A stretch of 64,000 nucleotides of DNA from Panopea generosa (GCA_029582155.1 CM055897.1:11398482-11462481), one strand, 5' to 3'. Positions 34,301 to 44,040 are shown, numbered from the stretch's first letter. Translations and numbers: made by a program. Notes: a model not told the origin generated them from the letters alone.

Positions 34301-37300
34301 TCTGAGAAATTTCGTGACACACTTAATTTAGTGTTGCGTTCCAAATGATTACATACATACTACACAGACTTCACATGATTGGAAGCTTAATGGATCAAAT
34401 GAATGGTCATGCGCAAACCATAAATGGTTTTAAATCTTGACAAACACCTTTGTCAATAATCAATTTTAAATCTTATGAAAAACAACCTTGAATCAAGAAA
34501 TTTCACAGGACATAGCGTTCTATATTGAGGCAGAGTCTCTTTCTGATTGGCTTACCTGTACACACCTCCAGTTTAGATTTGCAAGTGATTGACAAGTCTG
34601 CGAAATAGGTCAATTGATCACGGGGTCACTTGTTTACTTACTGATTGGGTTGTGTAATGGGATTATTAACAGCAGTTGCACTGGGTGGCATGTCGGGGGC
34701 AATAAGGGATGTCGCTAATCAACCAAATCTTTTGAAGGGATGTCGCATGTGACATGCGTTACGACTCTGGGGGAATCCCTGGTATCTCTATGTTACAAAT
34801 AAGCTGCACAGTTACTTTCAAGATATACGGGGGCTAACTACATCAATGTGTCAAGCATTCATGAGTTCAATATAAATATTTTCTGAATGAGTATTTCAAT
34901 TGTGGCATCCATTATAAACATCACTTACCTTTTTCAAATATTCTGGGTGTCGTAGAAGGTGTACCTCTAGAACAGACAGATGCGTTTTGTCTGGGGCCGT
35001 ACTCACACCCTGTGTATTTTCATGGACCTACACAATAAAGAGAAAATACACATATGATTTGAATCAAACTGTTTGCACGTATGAGTGTACGTACGTGTCT
35101 GAAATAAAAAAACATAATGAAATAATAATATATTGACATATGACTGTATGTAAAGATAAAACCAAAAAGACAGATGGATGGCCTCAATTCCCTCATTTGA
35201 TGAAGGAAAAGCTTTAAAATAAAACTGACATCATGCAGGTAGCATCAAAGAAATAATTGTAGTGATGTGACATTTCATTACATTCATAATTTAGAAGACA
35301 TTGTCGCAGAGTGAAGTTCAAACAATTTATTCATTTTTAACAATTCAAATTCTCTCGTCTCATATTGGACTTTGTTACAGGTGGAAAATAAAACTCAGGT
35401 GGTATATAAATCTATAATTTCACAAAGATGTTAATGTTAGAACAATTAAAAGACTGACACAATTATTGTGTTAAGTCAGTTCAGTAATTAGCTGATCTTA
35501 TATTATATAATTACTAATACAACTATAAATAAAACAAGAGATGTCAGAGGTCAGCTCGCTCCACTTTTTGAAGTTTGAATAAAAACAATAACTATTGGAT
35601 AACTGGAAATAGATAATTATAATATGGTGCATTCTATAAAAATCTATCCCATTATTTTAAGTGCTAAAAATAAAAGAATATAATTCTATCAAAATTTAGG
35701 TACAAGTTACGGCACTTTTCCCTGTAAGTATTTATTTTATACTGAACACACCAATTAATTTTTAGCTAAATCCCAAAAATATTTTCTGATTATATAACTT
35801 ATATTGAGGAGGAAAAACAACACACTGAGATTTTATGAATGCTCACATAATCACACAAACTCTCGCTGAATTTCGTTTACAAATATCCTTACTTACATTT
35901 ATCTTAGACATACAAAACAAAATTCTTACTTTGCACAATATTATAAAACATCTAAGGTTACACTTTATGTATAAGAAATCGATTTCCCGAGAAATCTGAA
36001 TGATTAATTTGACAAGATACTAATTTTTCATGTGTTATTTTATCATCATTTAGTAAAAAGATGCAAGTTTCCTATCCTTCTATATAAGTCCTTGATTACA
36101 AGTACTCAATATGAATGCAAAAGGGCGCAAGTCCTGAAATGTTCACAGCTGGATGGATGAAGGACACAGGTATATTACAAACACTCCATCTACAGCCATT
36201 TTGTACAGTTTCTCATTGCACATTGTTTTTATATCTCGGGAAAAATCTTTACGCTCAACAACATTTAAAATCAGTCACCTGGAGTAATTGATATTTTTTG
36301 GAAAATATGCGCAATGAATTTGTTCATTAGATTGTAGATTCAATTATGAAATTTACAAACTTGTGTTAACGAATGTCAATAAATCAATGTGACCTATTGT
36401 GAAACTTGAGTAGAGCTTTAAAACTCACAGACCTTGTGCTGCAGCTTTGTTCTCTCCCTTTGTAGAGAATAGAGGCGTTTGAGACTGAGATGAAGTTTGC
36501 CATTGAGTAGCTGTAGTTGTTGAACTCTCTGTACGGGAGATAGAGCAGCCTGCAACTGACCCCTTACATCTGGCTGTATCTGGAAGTAAGTATCATGACG
36601 ATGGTTAAAATGATTGAAAGAAATTTTCTTTTCTTTCGACAAACCGGTTTTCTGGTGCCTGGGACCACTTTCTGGTATAGTGATTTCAACACATGTTCAA
36701 TAAAAGCATATCTCTTTACAATGAATGTGTTATTCATGTAAATGAAAGCTTTAATAAGAATCTCATACTTTCATTTACAATTCTTGTTATGAATTTGTCT
36801 CAATATTAGTGTCCACTTGCTGTCAATTAAAAATTGACATTGATTCAATTACAACTGACCATAGGTTCCATATTAGTTACTGGAGCTAAGTTCTTACCCT
36901 TGGAGATTCAGGAAATTCTCCATCAAGTGGGGAGGCACACTTTTCCATGAACTTATCAACAATGTTCTCCGTACAGAGCAGCCATGAGCAGGCCAGTAGA
37001 AGCTCCCTGCTGCCACCTGTCATGTTGTTGTCAAGCTGGGAGAACTCCCGCGAGTAATACCCTTGTTCCTGCATGCATTGCTTCACGTATACTACCAACT
37101 CCTCTGTCAAAATATAATTATATTATCAAACAAGTTTTAATATCAAAAGTAACTTTGTAGTTAAGTTCCTATTAAAGATCTCTCAAAAGACTTTCTCAAT
37201 ATCTGATCACGCTCTATGCATTTTAACATAACAGATTCAATGGGTTTTTTGTTTAGAGAGAGAAGCAATAAGATGGGGCCATAGGAAATACATGTATGTT

Positions 37301-40300
37301 GGAATATCAACCAGTGATCATTAAATTGTTCAAAATCATTTTTTTCTATTGTTTTATTACATATCAAACATATGCTGAATGAAAAGCTAAACAGCCACTT
37401 TTGTTACAATTTCCAATAGCTCCATCAAAATATTGGGTAGGGTTATTTAAATGTGTATACGACTTTAACAGACAATATGTATTGATTTTATATGTGTATA
37501 CGACTTTAACAGACAATATGTATTGATTTTATATGTGTATATGACTTTAACAGACAATATGTATTGATTTTATATGTGTATACGACTTTAACAGACAATA
37601 TGTTTTGATTTTACATAGCCTAAATGTTCTTTCTTATGCACGTCCAAATTTCAAGGAAATTGCTTTGATATTTTTTGAGAAAATACATAAAATGTAAGGT
37701 ACATATAAAATGTCAGATGGCGGGCTAGCTGTTCCTTTCAGTAAATTATCATGTTATATGCTTCTCTGTAATATATTAAAGTTTAAATTAAATTAAACTA
37801 AATTAAAATAATAATGATAATCATTTTTCTGAAACCTTGCTTCTGTGTTGTCTGTGGAACCTCACAATCAAGGTAAACAGTGGCTTTGTATAATTAAGCA
37901 AAATAACTATTTTCTACTCCTCTTTACTTGTCTTACAGTATGAGACCTGCTTGCTCGAGACAGTTTGCCAGTTACTTGCAGAAGTATGGTGGTTTTACTC
38001 AGATTCATTCTGAAATCTTCCTCCACCAATAAAACTGGATATACTATTACATATATAACCTGAGACGAGTTGAAAATAAACCCCATTGAAAAAAAAATTG
38101 TTGGGGAGGACCAGATCTAATGTTGACCCAACACATTTGCTGATCAATGTAAAAAGAAACAATAAAATATGTTTAAAGTAAACACATTATCTTACCTGTG
38201 GTAAGTTCATTACAGGCTCTAATAACAACTTCATCAATAAGTCCATGGTCCAAGAAGTAAAGCAATTCAAACAGCAACCTCCACAATGGACCAACCTATA
38301 ATTTAAACACAGATAATTGCAGACATGTAATATCGTGGGTTTTCTCTTCGATTCCGGGAATTTCGTACACAATGTGGTAGTCTCCCAGAATCAAAGAGAA
38401 AACTCATGAGTTCTGGACAGGAGTCAAAATCTCCCACAATCACAATATCCTGTGTATTATATTTTCACTCCAGTGCAATTTGTTGTAAAAACAAACTAAT
38501 TGACACTGTGAATGGCAATCATTTGTTGTAAACATGACCCAGATAACCAAGCTCTGCTCTTATTGGTTGTAAGCCAATCAGAATGCAGAAGGTATCAGCA
38601 ACCAGTTGGCTTCTTGAAAAAGAATCCAAACGTGGTCAGCAATATAGTGTAATAAGGTTGAATTTTGTTGAAATAGGATGGCATGTCCACCTGATTGGTA
38701 AAATCAAATTAGTAGTCAGTCACCTTGCATGTTCACGTAAACAAACTGGGGTTGTATTCACCAACATTCTTGAGAATATTTATTGACTTGAGCTTGAAAA
38801 TCAAAAGTTTTAACCTTAGAAATCTAGTTTACCATGACAGAGAGAATAATTGTGAGAGTGTATTTGATTATATATGAGGGGTGTTTTTATAAATAATGCA
38901 ACCATTATGAAATCTCGAAAATCACATGCACTACAGACAGTTAAACCAGTTATAATACATGGTCAATCACATATCTAGTCTTGCGTGAAGTTTTGTACAT
39001 ATATTGAACCATATTTTAGTACCGGTACGACCATTTTCAAATAGGTCGCTTGATACCACTGCATACAAAAATGGTTCGTAAACTTTCTAAAAAGTGGCTA
39101 CAAATTCGATCATATATTCAAGCTCGGCAAAAAATTGCAATCAGTGCAAAAAACATTTTTAATGAAGTTTGTGATATCTATAGGCATAATGAAATTTCGT
39201 ATAGCACAGTTACGAGGTGGATATCTCAGTTCAAATCTGGAAAGGAGCAGTTTGAAGACCTTGGACATTGTGGATGTCCAAAATCAGCACCGACTAAGAA
39301 TTATATTCATTTAATTAAGAATTTAATAGAGAATGATACTCGGTTAACTCCACATGATCTAGCTCGTCGATCAGGGATATCACCGGCACGAGTTTATTTC
39401 GTTCTATGCAAAATCCTGCTTTTTAAAAAGAAATGTTCATGTTGGATACCCCATTTAATGACAAAAGAGCAGAAACAGGAACATGTTAAAAAAGGTCAGG
39501 AAATTATTGAAGTTGTACCCGAAATGTGACAATAAGAGTTTTTCTGACTTAATAACTAGTGATGAGACTTGGATACACTTTTTTGAGCCACAAGGAAATT
39601 GTGTATGGGCTACGAAACATGCTTAGAGGCCAGTTATTGCCAAACGAACTGCAACGGTGAAGTAGGTGTTGTACAGTATTTACTTTTCAATTCATGGACC
39701 TGCAATACAAGTGCCTGTTCCCAAAGGTAGAAGTGTGACTGAAAAATTCTATAAAAAACATTATTTTTAAGAAACTGAACAAATACTTCAAGGTACGTCG
39801 ACCTAAACACGGCATTAAGTATGTTTCGATCCTTTAAGATAACACATCCTGACATAAGGCTCATATTGTGAAGGGTTATTTAAACAGAAAAAAGTGCAAG
39901 TGTTGGAGCATCCACCCTATTCACCAGACCTGGCACCCTGCGACTATTGTCTGTTCCCTCCGCTGAAATTGATTCTCGCTGGGAGGCATTATGCTTCGTG
40001 GAAAGCACTTTGATTTGCCATTTGCCAATACTTGAGACGTATACCTATTACGGACTATCAAAATTGCTTTCAGAACTGGATAAAAAGACTGAAATTGTGT
40101 GTGAAAGCAAAAGAAGAGTACTTCAAGGGAATCACTGATTTTATTTGTAAAACAAATCGATAATAAATGGTTACAACATGAGTTGCATTATTTATACACA
40201 CCCCTCATATTAGGTGTCCCTTCAAACTTACATACTTGCAAATTTTGGTCCCAAAAAGTCGGCTCAAAATGTGTTTTTTTAAAAATCATTCTTGAGTTCA

Positions 40301-41448
40301 AGTCTAAAAATATTCATAAGAATGGTTGGTCAATGATGAATAAAATTAAAAAAATCCCAACAAATTTTAATGATTTTAATGCTTATCACACAAATACAAT
40401 CTTCCATTAGTCCGAATGAAAAAACAGTTTCATTTCCTGTGACCTGATCGAGTCAATATTTTAACCCAGAGTTAAAAAAAATAATTTTTTTTTTTGTCTT
40501 TTGCTTCCATTGATTACCATGAAGAAAAAATAAAATAAATTTGACTCTGGGATTAGAATAATGACTTGATCGGGTCACAGGAAACAAAACTATTTGTTTC
40601 ATTTGGTCTTAGTAAACTAAAAATTGTTTTTGGAAGAAAAACTATGTCTCTACCTCATAAAAATGTGAGACTTATCTTAAATGTTTTTATTAATGTTCAA
40701 AACTTGCAAGATTTTTGGACAGACAGACAGCAGATGTAATGAATAAAAGCACAAAAATATTATGTACCAATCCCTGGATGAGGAAGACATAATTTTTGTT
40801 TCCATAACGCGATTTATAATGCAATTTTGTTTATAAATAACACAGTATTTTTAATGTGGGTAGGTAATATTTTCTAAAGTTTGATTTTGTAATTACTGTC
40901 ATTTTAAACATAAATGGATAGATATCATGTGGAAAAAATCAATGCTTTGAAAGCCAATAAAAAAGTTGCAAAATAACAAACTTTTCAATCACATTGGCAG
41001 GATAACCTGGTTAAACAACCATTGGTTAACATAGGATGGGGTCTTGGCAGTCCTGTGTGCCAGAACACCAATACCTAGAGAATGTATTGTATAATCTTAA
41101 ACTTCAGTAAAAACAGTGAAATGACACGGTGTGAAAATATTCCCAAATTAGTCAATATCGAGTCATGCACTTAAATAAAATATTTTTAAATGTTTACACC
41201 GGAAACGAATGGCATCTAGATTATTCCGAGCTGTTAGAGGTTGTAGGACGGTTTCTGGATGTACGTGATGTTCTCATGTCAAATGTTGTTGCACTTTTAA
41301 CAATCAAGATCAAACATTTTGCATAATAATTTACCGCTTCATTCTTATCAAACTTCGCCAATCTGAACACTTCTGCTTTTATTTTTGATGCACCATTTGC
41401 TTTCAAAACCTTTGCTAACAGTTCTATCACTTCACGAACTTGTGACAT
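27487..41448 (-). CDS. TEDC1: TEDC1-like protein (tubulin epsilon and delta complex protein 1), eight exons
   Basis: TEDC1 (C14orf80) forms a complex with TEDC2 and the epsilon and delta tubulins and is needed for centriole stability and triplet microtubules. On the minus strand eight exons join in frame: 41448-41335, 38295-38196, 37103-36898, 36579-36433, 35027-34929, 31916-31830, 29653-29462 and 27870-27487, giving about 442 residues. Human TEDC1 has about 425. Family-like stretches, in order, are AEVFRLAKFDKNEA, GPLWRLLFELL, the highly conserved GGSRELLLACSWLL, LLNGKLHLSLKRLY, HLSVLEVHLLRHPEYLKKLL and DIFWKWMESVL. The last third is charged and probably coiled coil. One intron is phase 1 and the rest phase 0. 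I recognised the family from remembered similarity, not a search. The exon structure is firm; the name is less so. Confidence 0.78.
27925..27980 (+). mobile_element. SINE fragment (second family)
   Basis: GTGGTTAGGTTAACTGATCG and TCTGTTAGCCCCTGAAAATG match the 3' body of the SINE at 12320-12600. It lies 55 bp from the last TEDC1-like exon, in the intron. Confidence 0.6.
28730..28915 (+). mobile_element. tRNA-derived SINE, fourth family
   Basis: Box A-like CTCGTAGTGCAGTGGATA and box B-like GGTTCCCGTTCAATC are followed by CAGCTCAACCCGATACTCAG, CTGGTTCTACACAGGAAGTG and a short AT tail. A related copy is at 29870-30050. It is in a TEDC1-like intron. Confidence 0.65.
29462..29653 (-). CDS. TEDC1: TEDC1-like exon 7
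   Basis: The acceptor TTATCAG and donor AAG|GTAGCT bound 64 codons, from ESVLDMKMQECRQ to LEELWETK. The second half (MNTARRQLEAAILKYEPII) is helical and coiled-coil-like. Confidence 0.75.
29870..30055 (+). mobile_element. tRNA-derived SINE, fourth family, second copy
   Basis: It contains GGTTGGGGGTTTAATCACCA, AGCTCAACCAGATGCCTCTC and CACTCAGTCCTGGTACTTCC, then AACTAAACTAATTA. It matches 28730-28915 in order and spacing, with more decay in the head. Confidence 0.6.
30309..30613 (+). mobile_element. Full-length tRNA-derived SINE, MetaSINE-like
   Basis: The best copy of the family at 600. Box A is TGGTCTAGTGG within GCGGCGTGGTCTAGTGGTAG, box B is GGTTCAATCCC, and the conserved body and short tail CACCATACAAC follow. 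A perfect 13-bp target duplication TTTACATTGATTG lies at 30296-30308 and 30614-30626. The clean duplication suggests a young insertion. It is in a TEDC1-like intron, antisense to the gene. Confidence 0.93.
30640..30780 (-). mobile_element. tRNA-derived SINE, fifth family, minus strand
   Basis: On the minus strand a degraded tRNA-like head is followed by GTCGTTAAGCAAGACACTTT and ATCCACATGTTTAGTACTGG. It shares its body with 46000-46240 (minus) and 16440-16510 (plus). Confidence 0.6.
30797..31020 (-). mobile_element. Hairpin-TCTTGTT element, minus strand, truncated
   Basis: Its 3' terminus, read on the minus strand, is GCTGTC-CCTCA-GACAGC then TCTTGTTA at 30820-30796. Upstream are units shared with 14373-15163 (ATACAAGGTATTGCAG, AACTCTTGTTTGCTTGG). 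The 5' part is missing. Confidence 0.7.
31065..31415. repeat. Tandem repeat with TA microsatellite
   Basis: Four units of about 70-100 bp carry GTTTAACTCTCGGTTTACTG, TTTGAGAAATGAA and ACATTTTATCATT. A (TA)n run of about 45 bp at 31317-31361 has expanded within the third unit. Confidence 0.8.
31555..31740 (-). mobile_element. SINE of the third family, minus strand
   Basis: CATTTTCAACACATGACAGG, TTACATAACCCATTTTATTT, then AAGATCTCAGAATGTGTCTA. This is the 24310-24490 body in the same orientation, without a clear tRNA head. Confidence 0.55.
31830..31916 (-). CDS. TEDC1: TEDC1-like exon 6
   Basis: The acceptor TTACACAG and donor ATG|GTATAT bound 29 codons, LLHLLEKDNTRLQHML to DIFWKWM. The aromatic FWKWM motif runs straight into ESVLD of the next exon, as in the family. 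Confidence 0.75.
32150..32300 (-). mobile_element. tRNA-like SINE fragment, minus strand
   Basis: CCCACTGGGGATTGAATGGG is a B-box-like hairpin on the minus strand, and GGACCTCCGGATCACAAAGC resembles a tRNA anticodon arm. No target duplication was found. Confidence 0.45.
32410..33009. repeat. 26-bp minisatellite interrupted by a transposon
   Basis: About 23 units of TCTCTATGTTACAACTCTGG then TAGTTA. One further partial unit (TCTCTATGTTACAA) lies at 34787-34800, on the other side of the element at 33015-34781. Confidence 0.92.
33015..34781. mobile_element. 1.77-kb non-autonomous DNA transposon, hAT5-like
   Basis: It interrupts a 26-bp minisatellite. The terminal inverted repeats are CAGGGTTTCCCCCAG and, read inward from the right, CAGGGATTCCCCCAG (14 of 15). 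GTATC at 33010-33014 is repeated at 34782-34786. Deleting element plus one GTATC rebuilds a normal minisatellite unit, so the boundaries and the 5-bp duplication are well fixed. A CAGGG start is typical of hAT; most hATs duplicate 8 bp and I recall a subgroup with 5. The interior has no frame over about 60 codons and contains a 258-bp-spaced internal duplication (TATTCTAGCTTTGTAGAAA and TTCATTCTAGCTTTGTTGAA). Confidence 0.85.
34929..35027 (-). CDS. TEDC1: TEDC1-like exon 5
   Basis: The acceptor TTGTGTAG and donor AAG|GTAAGT bound exactly 33 codons, VHENTQGVSTAPDKTHLSVL through RHPEYLKK. The exon is too short for simple ORF finding. It was found by requiring continuity with its neighbours, and both splice sites are strong. 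Confidence 0.75.
35040..36430. other. TEDC1-like intron 4; no further gene seen
   Basis: AT-rich. Apart from the fragment at 35532-35600, it contains phrases shared with the transposon at 33015-34781 (GATTGATTTGCCAAATAATT versus GATTAATTTGACAAGATACT, and AAGTTTCCTATCCTTCTAT at 33622 and 36065). This suggests an older related insertion near 35750-36120. Confidence 0.45.
35532..35600 (-). mobile_element. Fragment ending in the hairpin-family 3' signature
   Basis: On the minus strand GAGCGAGCTGACCTCTGACA is followed by TCTCTTGTTTT. The stem is not obvious, so this is a weaker member of the hairpin-TCTTGTT group. Its extent upstream is unknown. Confidence 0.4.
36433..36579 (-). CDS. TEDC1: TEDC1-like exon 4
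   Basis: The acceptor ACTTCCAG precedes IQPDVRGQLQ. The 49-codon exon ends LQHK at a weak donor AAG|GTCTGT. A better-looking GTGAGT four bases further on would put the next exon out of frame, so the weaker donor was chosen. A cDNA should test this boundary. Confidence 0.65.
36898..37103 (-). CDS. TEDC1: TEDC1-like exon 3 (GGSRELLLA motif)
   Basis: The acceptor TTTTGACAG and donor AGG|GTAAGA bound 206 bases, two of which complete the split codon. It encodes EELVVYVKQCMQEQGYY, the diagnostic GGSRELLLACSWLL and a tail ending EFPESPR. Confidence 0.8.
37452..37615. repeat. 41-bp tandem repeat, four copies
   Basis: Four nearly identical units of TGTGTATACGACTTTAACAG then ACAATATGTATTGATTTTATA. 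The last unit has more changes. It lies in the intron before TEDC1-like exon 3. Confidence 0.93.
37925..38095 (+). mobile_element. SINE of the third family, plus strand
   Basis: TTACTCAGATTCATTCTGAA, CTTCCTCCACCAATAAAACTG and AACCTGAGACGAGTTGAAAA give the best plus-strand copy of the body seen at 16362, 24310 and 31555. The tRNA head is not clear. Confidence 0.6.
38196..38295 (-). CDS. TEDC1: TEDC1-like exon 2
   Basis: The acceptor ATTATAG and donor CAG|GTAAGA bound 100 bases. They encode VGPLWRLLFELLYFLDHG and on to NELTT, plus one base of a split Glu codon. The phase-1 end matches the two-base start of exon 3. Confidence 0.75.
38875..40207 (+). mobile_element. Degenerate mariner transposon
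   Basis: A 1,333-bp element begins TGAGGGGTGTTTTTATAAAT and ends with the inverse ATTTATACACACCCCTCA. Its terminal repeats are about 29 bp with small indels. TA flanks both sides (38873-38874 and 40208-40209), as expected for Tc1/mariner insertion. It carries a broken transposase (39050-40138) and lies in TEDC1-like intron 1, antisense to the gene. Confidence 0.92.
39050..40138 (+). pseudogene. Mariner transposase pseudogene
   Basis: The first 159 codons stay open. They encode the paired helix-turn-helix DNA-binding region (RSYIQARQKIAISAKNIFNE, then a second HTH near NDTRLTPHDLARRSGIS). Downstream the frame is broken by several stops and shifts. The catalytic blocks are still visible: TSDETWIHFFEPQGN with the first Asp, a DN at 39838, and HPPYSPDLAPCDY with the third Asp at 39942. 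The last two Asp codons are 104 bases apart, one short of the 105 expected for D34D, so a one-base deletion lies between. It cannot make an active enzyme. Confidence 0.9.
40410..40608. mobile_element. Palindromic MITE, Harbinger-like
   Basis: A 199-bp near-perfect palindrome. The left arm holds TTTCCTGTGACCTGATCGAG and the right arm read back holds TTTCCTGTGACCCGATCAAG, with about 70 bp of pairing per arm. TTA flanks both sides (40407-40409 and 40609-40611). A 3-bp TWA duplication is typical of PIF/Harbinger. It is in TEDC1-like intron 1. Confidence 0.75.
40612..41334. other. TEDC1-like intron 1, left of exon 1; nothing else recognised
   Basis: No coding frame outside exon 1. No obvious repeat was noticed. 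Confidence 0.4.
41335..41448 (-). CDS. TEDC1: TEDC1-like exon 1
   Basis: The start ATG is at 41448 and the donor GCG|GTAAAT lies after 41335. It encodes 38 codons, MSQVREVIELL to FRLAKFDKNEA. An in-frame ATG further upstream (41559) would add unrelated residues, so the internal ATG was chosen. It sits next to the family-like 'FRLAKFD' start. Confidence 0.75.
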
Positions 41449-42050
41449 GATAACTAGTTTAAAATACGTAACAAAATAATGCAAAATAATAGAATTCATA
41501 AATATTCCAACATTCATTGGTTTCCATTTTGGATGTTCAAGTAGCAAGTAAAATAACAATTGTCTACTATAAATATAACAAATATTTCAATGAAATTTTA
41601 CAGAGTAAATGTTCAGTTAAGCGATAAAGTATTAAGTCTTTTATAAACAATAATGCTAAGTATATAAAAAATAAAACCAAAACTTGAACATTAAGTGTAA
41701 ACTTGCTTATCTAAAACCCGGTCAAGTTTTCGGCTGACTCGGCTCTATCCCGGCTGCAAGGAAAAGGGCAATTATTGTGACTCAGTGACTTAATAGTAAT
41801 GTTTATTTGTCTCTGGTTTAAATAGTATTAATACACTAATGTCAATCAGTATGCATTGTCTTTTGTATATGTTATGAGAAAAATATCGAAACATAAAATT
41901 TAAAAAATACCTTAATTTTAACAATTTGATAATAATATGATAGTAGTGAAACAATATTAGTTTTAATTGTGAAAAAAGTATCAGGTATGGAAATGTAAAA
42001 TATATGTAAATTCAGAATAACGGTATGTTTGCTGGAACCTTGATGTAAAA
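41449..42050. other. Upstream flank of the TEDC1-like gene
   Basis: It probably holds the 5' UTR and promoter on the minus strand. No TATA box at a convincing distance was identified. A short less AT-rich patch at 41718-41768 (ACCCGGTCAAGTTTTCGGCT, ATCCCGGCTGCAAGG) is the best candidate for a proximal element. Confidence 0.35.
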
Positions 42051-42059
42051 TGTATCAGG

Positions 42060-42500
42060 TATGAAGTTGTGAAATATAAATATATAAAATTCAAACTCAT
42101 TGAAAATGTTATTAAAATATATCACATGTATAGATGTTAAAATGGTAGTACGTTGTAACAGTTATAATAAGTAAAATATAAATCACACATGAATACAAAC
42201 TATAAAACACATAAATATACATCAAAAATGTTTTAATATTACTGACAGATTCATCATCATGTGAAATATAGATATATGCATTGGAATTGAAAATACATTT
42301 AATTGGAAATGTTAAACATATATCACTTGTATAGATGTTAAAATGATACTTATTTGTTAAAGTTAAAAGTGTCATGGCTATTGAATGCTTGATGCAAAAT
42401 GTATAGAAACTTACAATTAAAATTGTATGAAAATGTGAAATATAAATATATAAAATTCAAAATCAATGAAAATGTTATAAATATATTACAGTGATAACTC
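42060..42500. repeat. Tandem repeat, about 200-bp period
   Basis: Three imperfect units share AATATAAATATATAAAATTC, TTGAAAATGTTAT, ATATATCACATGTATAGATG and TTAAAATG. Confidence 0.65.
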
Positions 42501-43068
42501 TTTAGCATATTGCAGATATGCCATAGTTAATTCCCTTTACTTGGAATATAATTACATGCATTTCCATACAATAATTCACTTGCTACTTTGATACCGAGAA
42601 TTAAACATCTTGTTTAGAACACACGTTTTGTGTCGTTCATTTTAGTTCCATTACTTCAATAGTATTATTGCGCGTTCCTGTGTATACTACAAATCCAACA
42701 CACATGTAAAGTAGCTGTATAGATATTAAAATGAAAGTACATTGTAAACATACAAGTAATTTAATTTATTCCGGTTACTTTACTGTGGTAAAGTTAGAAT
42801 TCATAAATAATTCTAGCAAAATATATAACAAAAAGCATCTCAAGAAAGGAAATTGAAATTAAAACTATGTCTTGATCATTTAACTTTCATATTCACTCTT
42901 ATATACAATGTATTTCATACTGGACTATTTCAGACAAGAGTTATCCGATAATTGCACCTGCTCAGTTTGATGTTATTGGAGATGAATCCAATTACTTCCT
43001 TTAGACTGACGATAAAACCATACAGGTACCGTTCCGCTCCGACACTTACATTAAGTAGGCGTGACGTG

Positions 43069-43070
<2 letters not shown>

Positions 43071-43107
<37 letters not shown>
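43071..43107. repeat. (TA)n microsatellite
   Basis: An uninterrupted TA run of about 37 bp. Similar runs are at 31317-31361, 45105-45128 and 53133-53188. The open frames across it are repeat artefacts. Confidence 0.95.
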
Positions 43108-43113
<6 letters not shown>

Positions 43114-43456
43114 ACATACAGTAAAACATACAACGTACATAGCCATTCAATATTAGAATTACAAGAGCCTATCGCTATAAAAATAATTGACATAAAATAT
43201 ATACAACTATCACAGATTATTCATGCATTATTTTTGAAAAAGATGTATACTATAAAGCATTATACACTAAGAATTGAGACACCGGCGCTAATCTTGGCTC
43301 TAGACCTAAAAGATTATTAAAATAAATTTTGTTAAATCGTGAAAGGAAAAATAAATGCAAATGCATCGCTATATAGTCAAAAGCTTTTTTAAAAAATATT
43401 TTAAAAGATTTCTCAACATAATATAAAATTAATTTGTTTTACATTTAAGATATAAT

Positions 43457-44040
43457 ACATTATTTATATAAAATATTTCTACGTTTTTGTAGTATTGTAA
43501 AACAGGTTTTGGCACATATTCTTATCATATCTTTATTGGAAAAGAGAAACTTCATTTTATTACAGTCATCAAAATTATTAAAGTTTGCATCTATGCTTAC
43601 TGCTTTAAGCATCAGATCTGTCCTAATATCTTTATAAGAGGCACATTTTAAAATAACATGACACTCATCTTCTATAGCATCATTACAGAAAGGACATAAC
43701 CGGTCATTCTCATTAATACCCTCATATCGACCAGTTTCTAGTTTTAATGGCGCAACACCACATCTGAATTCTGCAAACGCTGATCTATGCTTCATTGGTA
43801 GCATAATTTTACAGTAATTTTCTACTTCATAATCATTTTTAAAAAGCCTATAAGTTCTTAATTTGTTACGTCCATTACCACGTATACTAGTTGTTTCATT
43901 TACACTTGCTTTCCACTCCGTAATATATGTAGACATCATCTTTTCAAATACAGTATCAACAAATTTAATTTTGTTAATGTTTGAGTATGTATGAATATGA
44001 AGCTGTAAACTATCAAATTGATTTATAACTGTGAAAACCC
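43457..44040 (-). pseudogene. LINE ORF2 C-terminal fragment with CCHC zinc finger
   Basis: A minus-strand frame of at least 190 codons runs from about INQFDSLQLHIHTYSNINK through MLPMKHRSAFAEFRCGVAPL to a zinc finger, CPFCNDAIEDECHVILKC, and a stop at 43460. This is the domain after the reverse transcriptase in many invertebrate non-LTR elements. The RT and endonuclease are absent, so it is a 5'-truncated copy. The 52620-53040 fragment is a relative (CSLCRLDDIEDEYHFILLC). Confidence 0.8.

Noticed and set aside
42930-43320. Frames of 87 and 122 codons on both strands with runs of Tyr-Ile
   Set aside because: They run through the (TA)n microsatellite, which encodes Tyr-Ile in either direction. 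No homology recognised.
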